The notes under the pieces were generated by a model. The model did not search any database and was not told where the DNA came from. It saw only the letters and a list, made by a program, of their open reading frames with translations. 64,000 nucleotides of DNA from an uncultured Muribaculaceae bacterium (GTDB taxonomy: Bacteria; Bacteroidota; Bacteroidia; Bacteroidales; Muribaculaceae). The position numbers and the translations under genes are program-made. Position 1 is the first letter of the stretch. The number at the start of each line of letters is the position of its first letter. Location of the stretch: contig CANQZG010000001.1 of NCBI GenBank assembly GCA_947628305.1, positions 310,001 to 374,000 on the forward strand. Reading direction: 5' to 3'. Shown here in pieces: positions 34,668 to 42,865 of this stretch.

Positions 34668-36046
34668 TGGACACCCTCGTCTCACTTGAAAGCCGCGAAT
34701 TACGATATGTCGGTGTCTCGCTCCATAACCCCGACCGCGTAACAATCCCCGCCGGACTCACAATCGTCTGCGGGCCTAACGGCTCGGGCAAATCAGTTTT
34801 CGGGCGCATAGTCGCCCATGGACGCAATTTCATGACCAATGTCATCAGGCCATTAGACCTGAATGTCAGACTGGTGGAATTTAACGATGCACATTCATTG
34901 TCAGGATTCACAGGCCAATACCGTCAGCAACGTTACGAGTCGATGATGAACGATGGGATTCCGTTTGTCAAAGAACTGCTCGGCACAGTGGTCTCCCCGG
35001 GAATCTGGGACGAATGGAGCACCCGCTTTAACATCAGACACATCCCCGACAAACGCATAAACTACCTATCGAGCGGGGAGACACGCAAACTGCTACTGCT
35101 GAAGGCTCTGTCGGCATCCCCCGACCTGTTGATTCTCGACAACCCTTATATCGGACTTGACACGGAGAGCCGTGAAATCCTTGACGAGGCGATAACCACG
35201 ATAATATCGCACGGCATATCGGTCATGCTTTTAGTCGCTGACCGTGGCGAATGTCACCTGACAGCCGACATGGAACTGTACATGCGTGAAATGACGATAC
35301 ACCGACAATCGTCAGAGCCATATCGCGCATCGATTGTAGATGTCCCTATTCCGCAAGGACAGCAATCCCGCATCAAGACCGACTCAATCGTGGAAATGAA
35401 CGGATGCTCCATCAGCTACGGCGACAGACCCATACTAAAAGATATCCAATGGGACATAAACGCCGGGGAAAGATGGTCATTAAGCGGCCCTAACGGCTCC
35501 GGAAAATCCACATTGCTAAGCATGATTGTCGCCGACCATCCGCAGGTCTACTCCAACCCGGTCAGGATATTCGGACGACAACGCGGACACGGACAGTCGA
35601 TATGGGATATAAAACGTCACATAGGGTACCTGTCGCCCGAATTCCATCTATATTTCCGCACATCGGCCACAGCGCATGAAGTGGTTGCCGGAGGACTAAT
35701 CGACTTCACAGGCGGTTTTATAAGGCCTGACTCAAACATGCTAACCCAAGCCACCCAATGGCTTGAAACAATGAACCTGACACACTTGAAAGAACGACCA
35801 TTCAACACTCTTTCAAACGGGGAACAACGCCTTGTCTTGCTCGCCCGCACGTTCATCAAAAAGCCACAGTTACTGATTCTTGACGAACCGTTCCACGCCC
35901 TCGACCCCTGCAACCGACTCATAGCGACGAAAATAATCGAGCATCTGTCGGAAGACCCGCTGACAGCGACAATTATAGTCACACACCGGCCGTCACACCT
36001 ACCGGCCTCAATCAACCGTCACAAAACCCTTTCAGCTTGTTTTTGA
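34664..36046 (+). CDS. Double ABC-type ATPase (ModF/PhrA-like)
   Basis: The 460-residue protein has two ABC nucleotide-binding domains in tandem and no membrane helices. The first Walker A is GPNGSGKSV (37-45) and its signature is LSSGETRKLLL; the second is GPNGSGKST (about 275-283), with signature LSNGEQRLVLLARTF and Walker B LLILDEPFHALDP. This matches soluble ModF/PhrA-like proteins, whose role is not firmly known. The first Walker A has V where T is usual, which may weaken its hydrolysis. No permease partner is adjacent. It overlaps rsmD by four bases, so placement suggests housekeeping use and not transport. Confidence 0.8.
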   Translation: MMDTLVSLESRELRYVGVSLHNPDRVTIPAGLTIVCGPNGSGKSVFGRIVAHGRNFMTNVIRPLDLNVRLVEFNDAHSLSGFTGQYRQQRYESMMNDGIPFVKELLGTVVSPGIWDEWSTRFNIRHIPDKRINYLSSGETRKLLLLKALSASPDLLILDNPYIGLDTESREILDEAITTIISHGISVMLLVADRGECHLTADMELYMREMTIHRQSSEPYRASIVDVPIPQGQQSRIKTDSIVEMNGCSISYGDRPILKDIQWDINAGERWSLSGPNGSGKSTLLSMIVADHPQVYSNPVRIFGRQRGHGQSIWDIKRHIGYLSPEFHLYFRTSATAHEVVAGGLIDFTGGFIRPDSNMLTQATQWLETMNLTHLKERPFNTLSNGEQRLVLLARTFIKKPQLLILDEPFHALDPCNRLIATKIIEHLSEDPLTATIIVTHRPSHLPASINRHKTLSACF

Positions 36047-36054
36047 CACAAGAG

Positions 36055-36085
36055 TTGTCCCAAAACAATATTTTCCCTACCTTTG
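36055..36085 (+). promoter_or_regulatory. Promoter of the DUF1573 pair
   Basis: TTG (36055-36057), 20 bases, TACCTTTG (36078-36085) is an exact -7 box with correct spacing. The start codon at 36106 follows 20 bases later, giving a short leader. The preceding gene ends at 36046. Confidence 0.75.
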
Positions 36086-36105
36086 TTGATAGTAATAAAA
36101 TAGAC

Positions 36106-36492
36106 ATGAGACGTATCGCATTTTTCATATTATCAGTCGTCACCGTTGCCATCGCTTTTGCAGCCGGTGGCGCAAAACTCGATTTCAGCACAACAAAACA
36201 TGATTTCGGGACAATCCATGCCGACAAAGGCCCCGTGACATGCGAATACAAGTTCACCAACACAGGTACAGAGCCACTCATCATCATCTCTGTCTCCAAC
36301 GGAGGTTGCGGATGCACCAAGCCTGACTATCCAAAGGAACCGATTGCCCCGGGCAAAAGCGGTGTCATCAAGATTCATTTCAACCCATCGGGGCGTCAGG
36401 GTGAATTCCGTCGCGAGGTGAGAGTAAAAAGCAACGCACCCGGTAAAGGTCGTGCCCGTCTTGAATTTTCAGGTGTGATAATACCCAAATGA
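36106..36492 (+). CDS. Secreted DUF1573 protein (single domain)
   Basis: The 128-residue protein has a signal peptide (MRRIAFFILSVVTVAIAFA) and one DUF1573 immunoglobulin-like domain: FSTTKHDFGTIHADKGPV, the NTGTEPLIII strand, the conserved GGCGCTKP segment and the GRQGEFRREVRVKSNA end. DUF1573 proteins are abundant secreted proteins in Bacteroidota with no proven function. ATG 36106 is preferred since the signal peptide begins there. Its stop overlaps the next, related gene by four bases. Confidence 0.8.
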   Translation: MRRIAFFILSVVTVAIAFAAGGAKLDFSTTKHDFGTIHADKGPVTCEYKFTNTGTEPLIIISVSNGGCGCTKPDYPKEPIAPGKSGVIKIHFNPSGRQGEFRREVRVKSNAPGKGRARLEFSGVIIPK

Positions 36493-37574
36493 AACGACTT
36501 ATTTTAATCGCCACGATATTACTTGCCTCACAACAATCGGCAATTACAGCCGGGCCGGTGGCCCGGTGGCTGGGGACGGAGCACAATTTCGGCGCGTTTG
36601 ACGAAGACTTGGGTGTAGTCAAATGTCGGTTCGGCGTTGTCAACGACGGCGATGCCCCTCTCGTCATTGTCGGTGCACGAGCCAACTGCGGGTGTACGCG
36701 CCCTGAATTTGACTCCGCACCAATCGTACCCGGCGACACCGCATGGGTATCCGTCGGATATGACCCCAAAGGCCGTCCGGGCAGGTTCAAGAAATATGTC
36801 GCAGTCAACACCAACGCATCGACAGAGCGCACGCAGCTCACCATCACAGGCAGCGTAATCGGCAATTCCAACACCCTCCGCAGCCGTTTCCCGGTGGACG
36901 CAGGAAAAATGAAACTACGCTCCACCGTGATTCCGTTCGGACAAATCTACAAGGGGCATACCAAAGGAGCCTACCTCGAAGGATACAACCATTCGTCTGA
37001 CACCATACACCCATTGATTTCGGCGTTACCCTCCCATCTGTCTATGACAATCGAGCCTAAATCAGTCCCACCGGGTGAACAGTTCATCATATCAGGTGTA
37101 GCTCACACCGGCAAGACTCCGAAATGGGGAATCATAACCGACCGCTTTTCAATTTCCCCAAATCCAGGCGAAAAAGGCACCGACATCGAGACCGTCATGA
37201 TTCTACGTGAGGACTTCTCAAAACTCACCCCGGAACAGCTTGACAAAGCACCCTCGATTAAAACAGACACCGACAAAATCGACCTCGGCAGGATTTCCCC
37301 GACTGACAAGGGGGTTATAACACGTAAATTCGTCATCACGAACACCGGCGACAACCCGCTGCTCATACGTGACATCTCGACACCTGACAAGGCTCTGTCA
37401 CTGAAAGTCTCGTCCGACAAACTCAAAAAAGGAAAATCGGCGACCGTTACGGTCATAATAGACCCTTCCAAAGTCACCAACCCTGAATTATTAAACGCCC
37501 GCATAACAATCATATCCAACGACCCGGCATGCGATTCCAAAATCGTACGGGTCGTGGCACAAATCAAGAAATAA
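36489..37574 (+). CDS. Secreted DUF1573 protein (multi-domain paralogue)
   Basis: The 361-residue protein has a signal peptide (MKRLILIATILLASQQSAITA), a DUF1573 domain (about 30-130; HNFGAFDEDLGVVKC, ANCGCTRPEFDSAP) and further immunoglobulin-like domains, the last at about 258-361 (LGRISPTDKGVITRKFVI, LLIRDISTPDKAL). It is a paralogue of the preceding single-domain protein and translationally coupled to it (ATGA at 36489-36492), so the two may be surface or periplasmic partners. meaB begins nine bases after its stop. Function unknown. Confidence 0.8.
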   Translation: MKRLILIATILLASQQSAITAGPVARWLGTEHNFGAFDEDLGVVKCRFGVVNDGDAPLVIVGARANCGCTRPEFDSAPIVPGDTAWVSVGYDPKGRPGRFKKYVAVNTNASTERTQLTITGSVIGNSNTLRSRFPVDAGKMKLRSTVIPFGQIYKGHTKGAYLEGYNHSSDTIHPLISALPSHLSMTIEPKSVPPGEQFIISGVAHTGKTPKWGIITDRFSISPNPGEKGTDIETVMILREDFSKLTPEQLDKAPSIKTDTDKIDLGRISPTDKGVITRKFVITNTGDNPLLIRDISTPDKALSLKVSSDKLKKGKSATVTVIIDPSKVTNPELLNARITIISNDPACDSKIVRVVAQIKK

Positions 37575-37583
37575 CCAATTGCC

Positions 37584-38681
37584 ATGGAACATATCGAAAA
37601 CGATGACAAATATAACGGTCTGACCGTAAACAGCGGGGTAAAACAGCCTCCTGTGGTAAACCCTTACATGAAACGGCGCAAGAAGCGTCCGCTACCCTCG
37701 GCTTCGGAGCTAATAGACGGAATCCTTAAAGGCAACGTGACAATGCTGAGCCGTGCCGTGACGCTCGTAGAGAGCCTGTCCCCCGAGCATCAAGCCATCG
37801 CACAGGAAGTCATCGAGAAATGCCTCCCCTATTCAGGCAACTCACGTCGCATAGGCATAACAGGAGTTCCCGGAGCCGGCAAAAGCACCTCGATTGACGT
37901 TTTCGGATTGCACGTATTAAAGAATGGTGGCAAACTCGCCGTTCTCGCCATAGACCCGTCATCGGAACGCACCAAAGGCAGCATACTCGGCGACAAGACC
38001 CGCATGGAGAAACTGTCAATCCACCCTGACGCATTCATACGCCCCAGCCCCTCGGCCGGCTCGCTCGGCGGTGTCGCCCGCAAGACCCGCGAAACTATCG
38101 TCCTGTGTGAGGCCGCCGGTTATAACAACATCTTTGTCGAGACCGTGGGTGTCGGGCAGAGCGAGACCGCCGTGCATTCGATGGTCGACTTTTTCCTGCT
38201 GATTCAGCTTGCGGGAACAGGCGACGAACTACAGGGAATCAAACGCGGAATCATGGAAATGGCCGATGGAATCGTCATCAACAAGGCTGACGGGGACAAC
38301 ATTGACCGCGCCCGCCTGGCCCAGGCACAGTTCCGCAGCGCGCTGCATCTGTTTCCACCGACATTGTCGGGGTGGATGCCCGAGGTATTGACCTATTCAG
38401 GGTACTACGAACTTGGCATAGCCGAAGTGTGGGAGATGATTGACCGCTACTTCGAGTTTGTAAAAAAGAACGGATATTTCGAGCAACGGCGCGCCAACCA
38501 GGCGCGCTACTGGATGTACGAGACCATCGATGAGCAACTGCGTGCCAATTTCTACCGCAATCCCGAAATCGAGAGCCTCCTTGCCGAGAAAGAATCGCGT
38601 GTCCTCGCCAACCACCAAAGTTCATTCACAGCCGCCCGCGATGTGCTCGACCGCTATTTCGCCCTTATCTCCCACAAATAA
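37584..38681 (+). CDS. meaB: MeaB-type GTPase chaperone of methylmalonyl-CoA mutase
   Basis: MeaB protects and loads adenosylcobalamin on methylmalonyl-CoA mutase in the succinate-propionate pathway. The 365-residue product has the G1 motif GVPGAGKST (94-102), the LAIDPSSERTKGSILGDKTRM switch segment, the VETVGVGQSE G3 motif and INKAD for guanine recognition (NKxD). All match the ArgK/MeaB family and length is normal. The mutase subunits are not in this window. It follows the DUF1573 genes directly, so it may be expressed with them or from a downstream start. Confidence 0.93.
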   Translation: MEHIENDDKYNGLTVNSGVKQPPVVNPYMKRRKKRPLPSASELIDGILKGNVTMLSRAVTLVESLSPEHQAIAQEVIEKCLPYSGNSRRIGITGVPGAGKSTSIDVFGLHVLKNGGKLAVLAIDPSSERTKGSILGDKTRMEKLSIHPDAFIRPSPSAGSLGGVARKTRETIVLCEAAGYNNIFVETVGVGQSETAVHSMVDFFLLIQLAGTGDELQGIKRGIMEMADGIVINKADGDNIDRARLAQAQFRSALHLFPPTLSGWMPEVLTYSGYYELGIAEVWEMIDRYFEFVKKNGYFEQRRANQARYWMYETIDEQLRANFYRNPEIESLLAEKESRVLANHQSSFTAARDVLDRYFALISHK

Positions 38682-38736
38682 ACATATATGCCACGGGGTT
38701 GAAAATGCGTAAAACCTATTACCATCCGGCGAAATC

Positions 38737-38766
38737 GTAGGGACGCGCCAACGTGCGCGTCCCTAC
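38737..38766. repeat. Single GTAG-type palindrome
   Basis: GTAG GGACGCGC CAACGT GCGCGTCC CTAC is a nearly perfect 30-base palindrome. It is the most complete single copy of the family and sits in the gap between meaB and the converging WG-repeat gene. It could end transcription from both sides. Confidence 0.8.
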
Positions 38767-38770
38767 GATG

Positions 38771-41374
38771 TTAATTTGCGATATTGCCAAAGAGTTTGTT
38801 GTAGTCTGACTTGGCGTTGCGATATGAACTATTCATCGACTTGATAAGCATCTCAAATGCCGATTGATTTTTTGACCATTCAAGCGGAGGATACCATTGT
38901 ATATCATTGCGCGGCAATACTTTCCGCATCTTTGCTCCAAAGAATGCATCCGACGGATAACCCCTGTCAGTCATAGATGCCATGAAACCATTTGTGGTCT
39001 CACTTACAGCATCGTCACCGCCGGCATACCAACCTCCGTCCTTGGCCGAGTAAGTCTGTAGGTTGCCGAAAGTAAACTCACCCGTTTCGGGATTGATGTC
39101 GAGCATCTCTACACGGTAATGACGCGGTTTTGAATTGACTTCCGAGAATCTGTTTATGTTCACCAATGTGCTTATCCATAGAGTCATAAGCGGGTCTCCC
39201 GGATTTATTTTCAGGTCGTGGAAGGCCACCGAACCACCGTCAAGCACCAGCCACTGCCGCCCTGTGACCTCATCTTTCTGTATGCCTGTGATTTGCAGCG
39301 GTACGGCGAACAACGACACGGCAAACTCGCCCTTCTCATTGGTGTAGCGTATATTCGGGTCGAACATTATCTGCACGAATCCATGAGTGTTGTCGCCGTA
39401 AGGCGTGGTCTCCGTGCCATCTCTGTTAACCTGCATATACACGGGCACATTGTATTGTTCTACACGCATACTGCCTTGGTAAGCCCCGCTGTTCTCGGGT
39501 TTCTTGTTATCGTCTTTCTTTACGAATTTGACGGTGATGGTCTGGTCGGTCGTTACCGGGAATGGAGTCCCGACTTTGACGTTTCCGCCAATCGAGGAGG
39601 ACACCGAAGCCACGGCCCAGTCTTTATTGGGCGACGCGCCCACCGTGGCATATTCGCCGTAGGTGAACTGACCGGCGGGCGAAATCGTAACCGCACCGCC
39701 TTCGGCAGGGGAAGCCACTACCGACACATTGAATTTGGTAGGCGCAACAGTGGTCGGGCCTACAGCCTTTTGATTTATGTTAACTCTTATAAGTTCGACA
39801 GGAGGCGTTGGTTGGGGATAAGGAGGGCCAATCTTCGGAATAGAATCCCCCGGTTCGGGTTCAGGTTCAGGCTCGGGTTCATCCGGCGGCCCTACCGGTT
39901 CACGAAATTGGCCGCCTCCGGCACCGTTGTCGGAAAACATCCACGAAATCTCGCCCGAAGGCTTCATGAACGCGATATATCCTTTATTGTTTAACCACAC
40001 ATCAGAGCATGTAGCGTAACCCGACCGAGTGAACTGTTTGATTCCTCTTATATAACTGCCCTTGTGATTGTCATAATCTTTAAGTATAGCATTTCCTTCG
40101 GGGTCCAGTACATAGCCCGGAGATGACAATGAAGCGAGTCCGAACGGCCGGAATCGCAAAGTGTTATCGGTCACTTTATATGCCGGACATACTTCGGAAC
40201 TTATTATTCTTACCGGCTCAAGCGCGGTATTCACGAGCATACAGCCATTGTCGAGGTGCTTATAACCTGGATAACTTGTCGTAAAAGCATACCCGCCGTA
40301 AAATGGAGTTCCGTTTTCAACCGTGAGGAGTTCTTTGCCGGAAACATCATAGTAAACCACATTGTTACCTCGCTGCATGTAGAATCTCCCGTCTACCACG
40401 TCAGAGATTTTATTGGAGCTTATATGCTCTCTATCGTAATCCGAGCCGGGACGGAAGATGATATTGCCGCCGGTGTCAATAAGCGCCCACGGTGCCACAA
40501 ACATCTCAGCAGACAGGATTCTTACCCACGCATAGCCGTCAGAGAAATTCCGGGCCTCGTAATATTTACCGGCAAATGCCGCCTTACCCTGAGCGTCAAT
40601 ATACGCCCATTCCCGGTAATCGCATTTGTAAGCTCGACGATTATCGCACAGGGGACGTATGGCATCTTTATCATCGCCAATTACGTTAAGGGTTGGATAA
40701 ACTTTTGTACCTGCGGTGTTGATAAAGAAATACTTGCTTTTGTAGTTGATTTTCTGTTCTACAATAGCGAGTCCGTCTACAAAGTCCGACACTTTCTCGT
40801 ATGACGGGTCAAGCTGCTTTACCCGGCCGTCGGCGTATATAATGCAGACCGATTTCTTGCCCTGCGCATTGGCTTTTTTGTTTCGTGCCACAGCCACGCC
40901 ACCCGAAAATCGGGGTGCTTCGCTGTACGACCCCAATCCGCAATATTCCCAATCAGCATCAAACAGTTTTGTGCCATCCACACGCCAGAACTCCCATGCA
41001 TTGTTTCGTTTAACAGCAAATATATCATCATATACATCTGAAATGTTATACCTGAACCCCGGCACTTCTAAGAAGCGTGTATGAGAAGTAAGATAGGGAT
41101 GCCGGCATGAAGGCGTAACCGCCTCAAGACCATCCTCTGCGTTTGCCTTGAACGTAAAAGGTGTTTGCTGCGACTTATCGGCATTGGTCGATTGCTGTCG
41201 GCTTTGGTCAGGCTTATTGTTAACTTCCTTCTCAATTTTGTCAAAAGTCTTGTTGACTTTTTCAAGACCTTTTGACAATTTTTTCAGAAATTGAGCCTCT
41301 ACTGTGACCGGCATGCAGAGAGACACTATCACTGCCGTAAGAAGGGTTCTCAAAAGAGTGATTTTTATTTTCAT
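38771..41374 (-). CDS. Large WG-repeat secreted protein with InlB-like repeat
   Basis: The 867-residue protein has a signal peptide (MKIKITLLRTLLTAVIVSLC), a short coiled coil (LKKLSKGLEKVNKTFDKIEK), a WG/beta-propeller-like array (about 90-465; e.g. NAWEFWRVDGTKLFDADWEY and EWAYIDAQGKAAFAGKYY), a Pro-Glu linker (EPEPEPEPEP), a divergent InlB-type B repeat (about 565-620; VVASPAEGGAVTISPAG) and a unique C-terminal domain to residue 867. WG repeats are probably interaction surfaces. Chosen start: ATG ten residues into the longest frame, where the signal peptide begins. The (PE)n linker is coded by a GGTTC-rich tandem repeat at about 39850-39885. Role unknown. Confidence 0.75.
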   Translation of the reverse strand: MKIKITLLRTLLTAVIVSLCMPVTVEAQFLKKLSKGLEKVNKTFDKIEKEVNNKPDQSRQQSTNADKSQQTPFTFKANAEDGLEAVTPSCRHPYLTSHTRFLEVPGFRYNISDVYDDIFAVKRNNAWEFWRVDGTKLFDADWEYCGLGSYSEAPRFSGGVAVARNKKANAQGKKSVCIIYADGRVKQLDPSYEKVSDFVDGLAIVEQKINYKSKYFFINTAGTKVYPTLNVIGDDKDAIRPLCDNRRAYKCDYREWAYIDAQGKAAFAGKYYEARNFSDGYAWVRILSAEMFVAPWALIDTGGNIIFRPGSDYDREHISSNKISDVVDGRFYMQRGNNVVYYDVSGKELLTVENGTPFYGGYAFTTSYPGYKHLDNGCMLVNTALEPVRIISSEVCPAYKVTDNTLRFRPFGLASLSSPGYVLDPEGNAILKDYDNHKGSYIRGIKQFTRSGYATCSDVWLNNKGYIAFMKPSGEISWMFSDNGAGGGQFREPVGPPDEPEPEPEPEPGDSIPKIGPPYPQPTPPVELIRVNINQKAVGPTTVAPTKFNVSVVASPAEGGAVTISPAGQFTYGEYATVGASPNKDWAVASVSSSIGGNVKVGTPFPVTTDQTITVKFVKKDDNKKPENSGAYQGSMRVEQYNVPVYMQVNRDGTETTPYGDNTHGFVQIMFDPNIRYTNEKGEFAVSLFAVPLQITGIQKDEVTGRQWLVLDGGSVAFHDLKINPGDPLMTLWISTLVNINRFSEVNSKPRHYRVEMLDINPETGEFTFGNLQTYSAKDGGWYAGGDDAVSETTNGFMASMTDRGYPSDAFFGAKMRKVLPRNDIQWYPPLEWSKNQSAFEMLIKSMNSSYRNAKSDYNKLFGNIAN

Positions 41375-41626
41375 AGTTTCATTTGATTGGTTATTTGCAA
41401 GCAAAATTATGTTTTATCATACTTGCAACTATTCCCAATCTTACAAAAAAATCGTTCATAGCGACAAAATCGTATTAGCAAAGCGTAAAAAGCCTCGTTC
41501 AAAACCAGCACAATCGCCTAAGCATCAACGCATTGCCCCCTATTAATTATTTTATTGAAATATGCGCCGATATAAGTGCAATCGATTCCGATTGCACTTG
41601 CGGCATCAGCCAATTTAAGAGTGTGT

Positions 41627-42070
41627 TTACTTCAGCGGAAGACGTGCCGACACCCGGCGCAGGGTCTCGACCTGCTGCAATGTGGCTTCATACATGCTGT
41701 CAATCGCCGTCAGGCTCAATTGAGGATTCTTCCGGCGGATTTTTTCTATCTGCTCGACGGCCTCTGACGAATCCCGCTCAACCATTGTTGAATAAACCGT
41801 GCGGAAACTGTTCATCGCCACTTCTCCCGCCTCGATACTGTCAGTCTTGACAGCCTCGTTGTTCAGCATCACCCACGCCACCGCAACATCGGCAAGATTC
41901 TCTACCGAACAATTCGCCCGGTCCGCCGTCAACGAGTCGGCGAGAGTCCACGCCTCGTCATACCGTCCGTCAACAAGTGCATCGGCCATTTCATCGACAA
42001 CCCTGTCTTGCGTACTCGAGCATGCAACGAGCAACGGCAATGCCACAATGGCGATTCCGACCGCTTTCAT
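41627..42070 (-). CDS. Lipoprotein, smaller of a paralogous pair
   Basis: The 147-residue protein has a lipobox VACS (Cys17) and a helical mature region. It resembles the preceding gene's product over about 90 residues: DEMADALVDGRYDEAWTLAD corresponds to DELARAIQDGQTSRVSMLAD, and KNPQLSLTAI to LNPNVDLPAV. Its start overlaps the stop of that gene (42067-42070), so they are coupled. The family is not one I can name; the pair may be two subunits of one complex or a duplicated regulator. Confidence 0.65.
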   Translation of the reverse strand: MKAVGIAIVALPLLVACSSTQDRVVDEMADALVDGRYDEAWTLADSLTADRANCSVENLADVAVAWVMLNNEAVKTDSIEAGEVAMNSFRTVYSTMVERDSSEAVEQIEKIRRKNPQLSLTAIDSMYEATLQQVETLRRVSARLPLK

Positions 42071-42651
42071 TCCTCAGGTTTTACTTGTTCAGGCACATCG
42101 CTTGATGATGAAGCCGATTTGTCATCAGAAGAAACAGGTTTAACGACCTCAATAGTCGCAGTGTCTTTCTTCGCCGAATTATCGACGACCTCCTCCGAGA
42201 CACCCTGTAACGCGTCATACTCGGCCAACCGGTCTCGGAACTGGATGGCCACCGCCGGGAGGTCGACATTGGGGTTCAACGCACGTGCCGCATTGACCGC
42301 CTTCGGGAAGTCATTAGGATTGAGCTGCATCGCGATATCATATACATCGACAAATTTTCTTATAGTGACCAGGTCAGCCTGTTTATCATTACGGGACACG
42401 GCGTCGTTATGCACCTCAAGGAACGCCATCAGGAGCGTGACCGTCTCATCACATGTCAGGTCATCTATATAATTGGCCATACTGTCGGCGAGCATTGACA
42501 CACGTGAAGTCTGGCCGTCCTGGATGGCACGTGCCAGTTCATCATTCTGCTGTTCGACGGCGGCATCGGTCTCCTTGTCCTTCTTGCCACCGCATGCCGT
42601 TATCGAAACGGCGAGGAGGGATATAATGGCTATTGTCAGTATCTTGTTCAT
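42067..42651 (-). CDS. Lipoprotein, larger of a paralogous pair
   Basis: The 194-residue protein has a lipoprotein signal (MNKILTIAIISLLAVSITAC, Cys20) and a helical domain (about 27-135), then a charged low-complexity tail (about 140-194, rich in K, S, D, E). ATG 42651 is chosen for the signal; an in-frame upstream ATG at 42750 lies in the tRNA promoter region. It is the first gene after the symmetric divergent promoter at 42672-42719, opposite tRNA-Pro. Function unknown; envelope location is likely. Confidence 0.7.
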   Translation of the reverse strand: MNKILTIAIISLLAVSITACGGKKDKETDAAVEQQNDELARAIQDGQTSRVSMLADSMANYIDDLTCDETVTLLMAFLEVHNDAVSRNDKQADLVTIRKFVDVYDIAMQLNPNDFPKAVNAARALNPNVDLPAVAIQFRDRLAEYDALQGVSEEVVDNSAKKDTATIEVVKPVSSDDKSASSSSDVPEQVKPEE

Positions 42652-42671
42652 GCTTGACTTCTTTCTTTCTC

Positions 42672-42719
42672 GCAAATTTACGCATTTTTTTGTAATCCGA
42701 AAAAAATGTGTAAATTTGC
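42672..42719. promoter_or_regulatory. Symmetric divergent promoter region (lipoprotein pair / tRNA-Pro)
   Basis: GCAAATTTACGCATTTTTTT (42672-42691) and AAAAAAATGTGTAAATTTGC (42700-42719) are complementary at 19 of 20 positions. Each arm holds an exact TAAATTTG -7 box: minus strand 42673-42680 and plus strand 42711-42718. The plus-strand -33 TTTG is at 42689-42692 (18-base gap). The layout parallels 32154-32195. Confidence 0.7.
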
Positions 42720-42753
42720 AGCCGAAAACATGGCAGACACCATTTTTCACGCT

Positions 42754-42828
42754 CGGGGCGTAGCGCAGTCCGGTTAGCGCACCTGCTTTGGGAGCAGGGG
42801 GTCGAAGGTTCGAATCCTTTCACCCCGA
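42754..42828 (+). tRNA. tRNA-Pro (UGG anticodon)
   Basis: The 75-base cloverleaf can be drawn completely: acceptor arm CGGGGCG/CACCCCG, D arm GCGC/GCGC, anticodon stem CCTGC/GCAGG with loop TTTGGGA (anticodon TGG at positions 34-36), T arm GAAGG/CCTTT with loop TTCGAAT, and discriminator A. CCA is not encoded. Pair 6-67 is a C-A mismatch in the acceptor stem. It has its own promoter (-7 at 42711-42718) and a terminator hairpin shortly after. Confidence 0.95.
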
Positions 42829-42835
42829 CAACGGC

Positions 42836-42864
42836 AAAAGAGATGAACGATGTTCATCTCTTTT
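42836..42864. terminator. Terminator after tRNA-Pro
   Basis: AAAAGAGATGAAC (42836-42848) and GTTCATCTCTTTT (42852-42864) are perfectly complementary with a 3-base loop and a T tail. It serves the tRNA on the plus strand and the converging DMT transporter gene on the minus strand (ending at 42866). Confidence 0.85.
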
Positions 42865-42865
42865 C

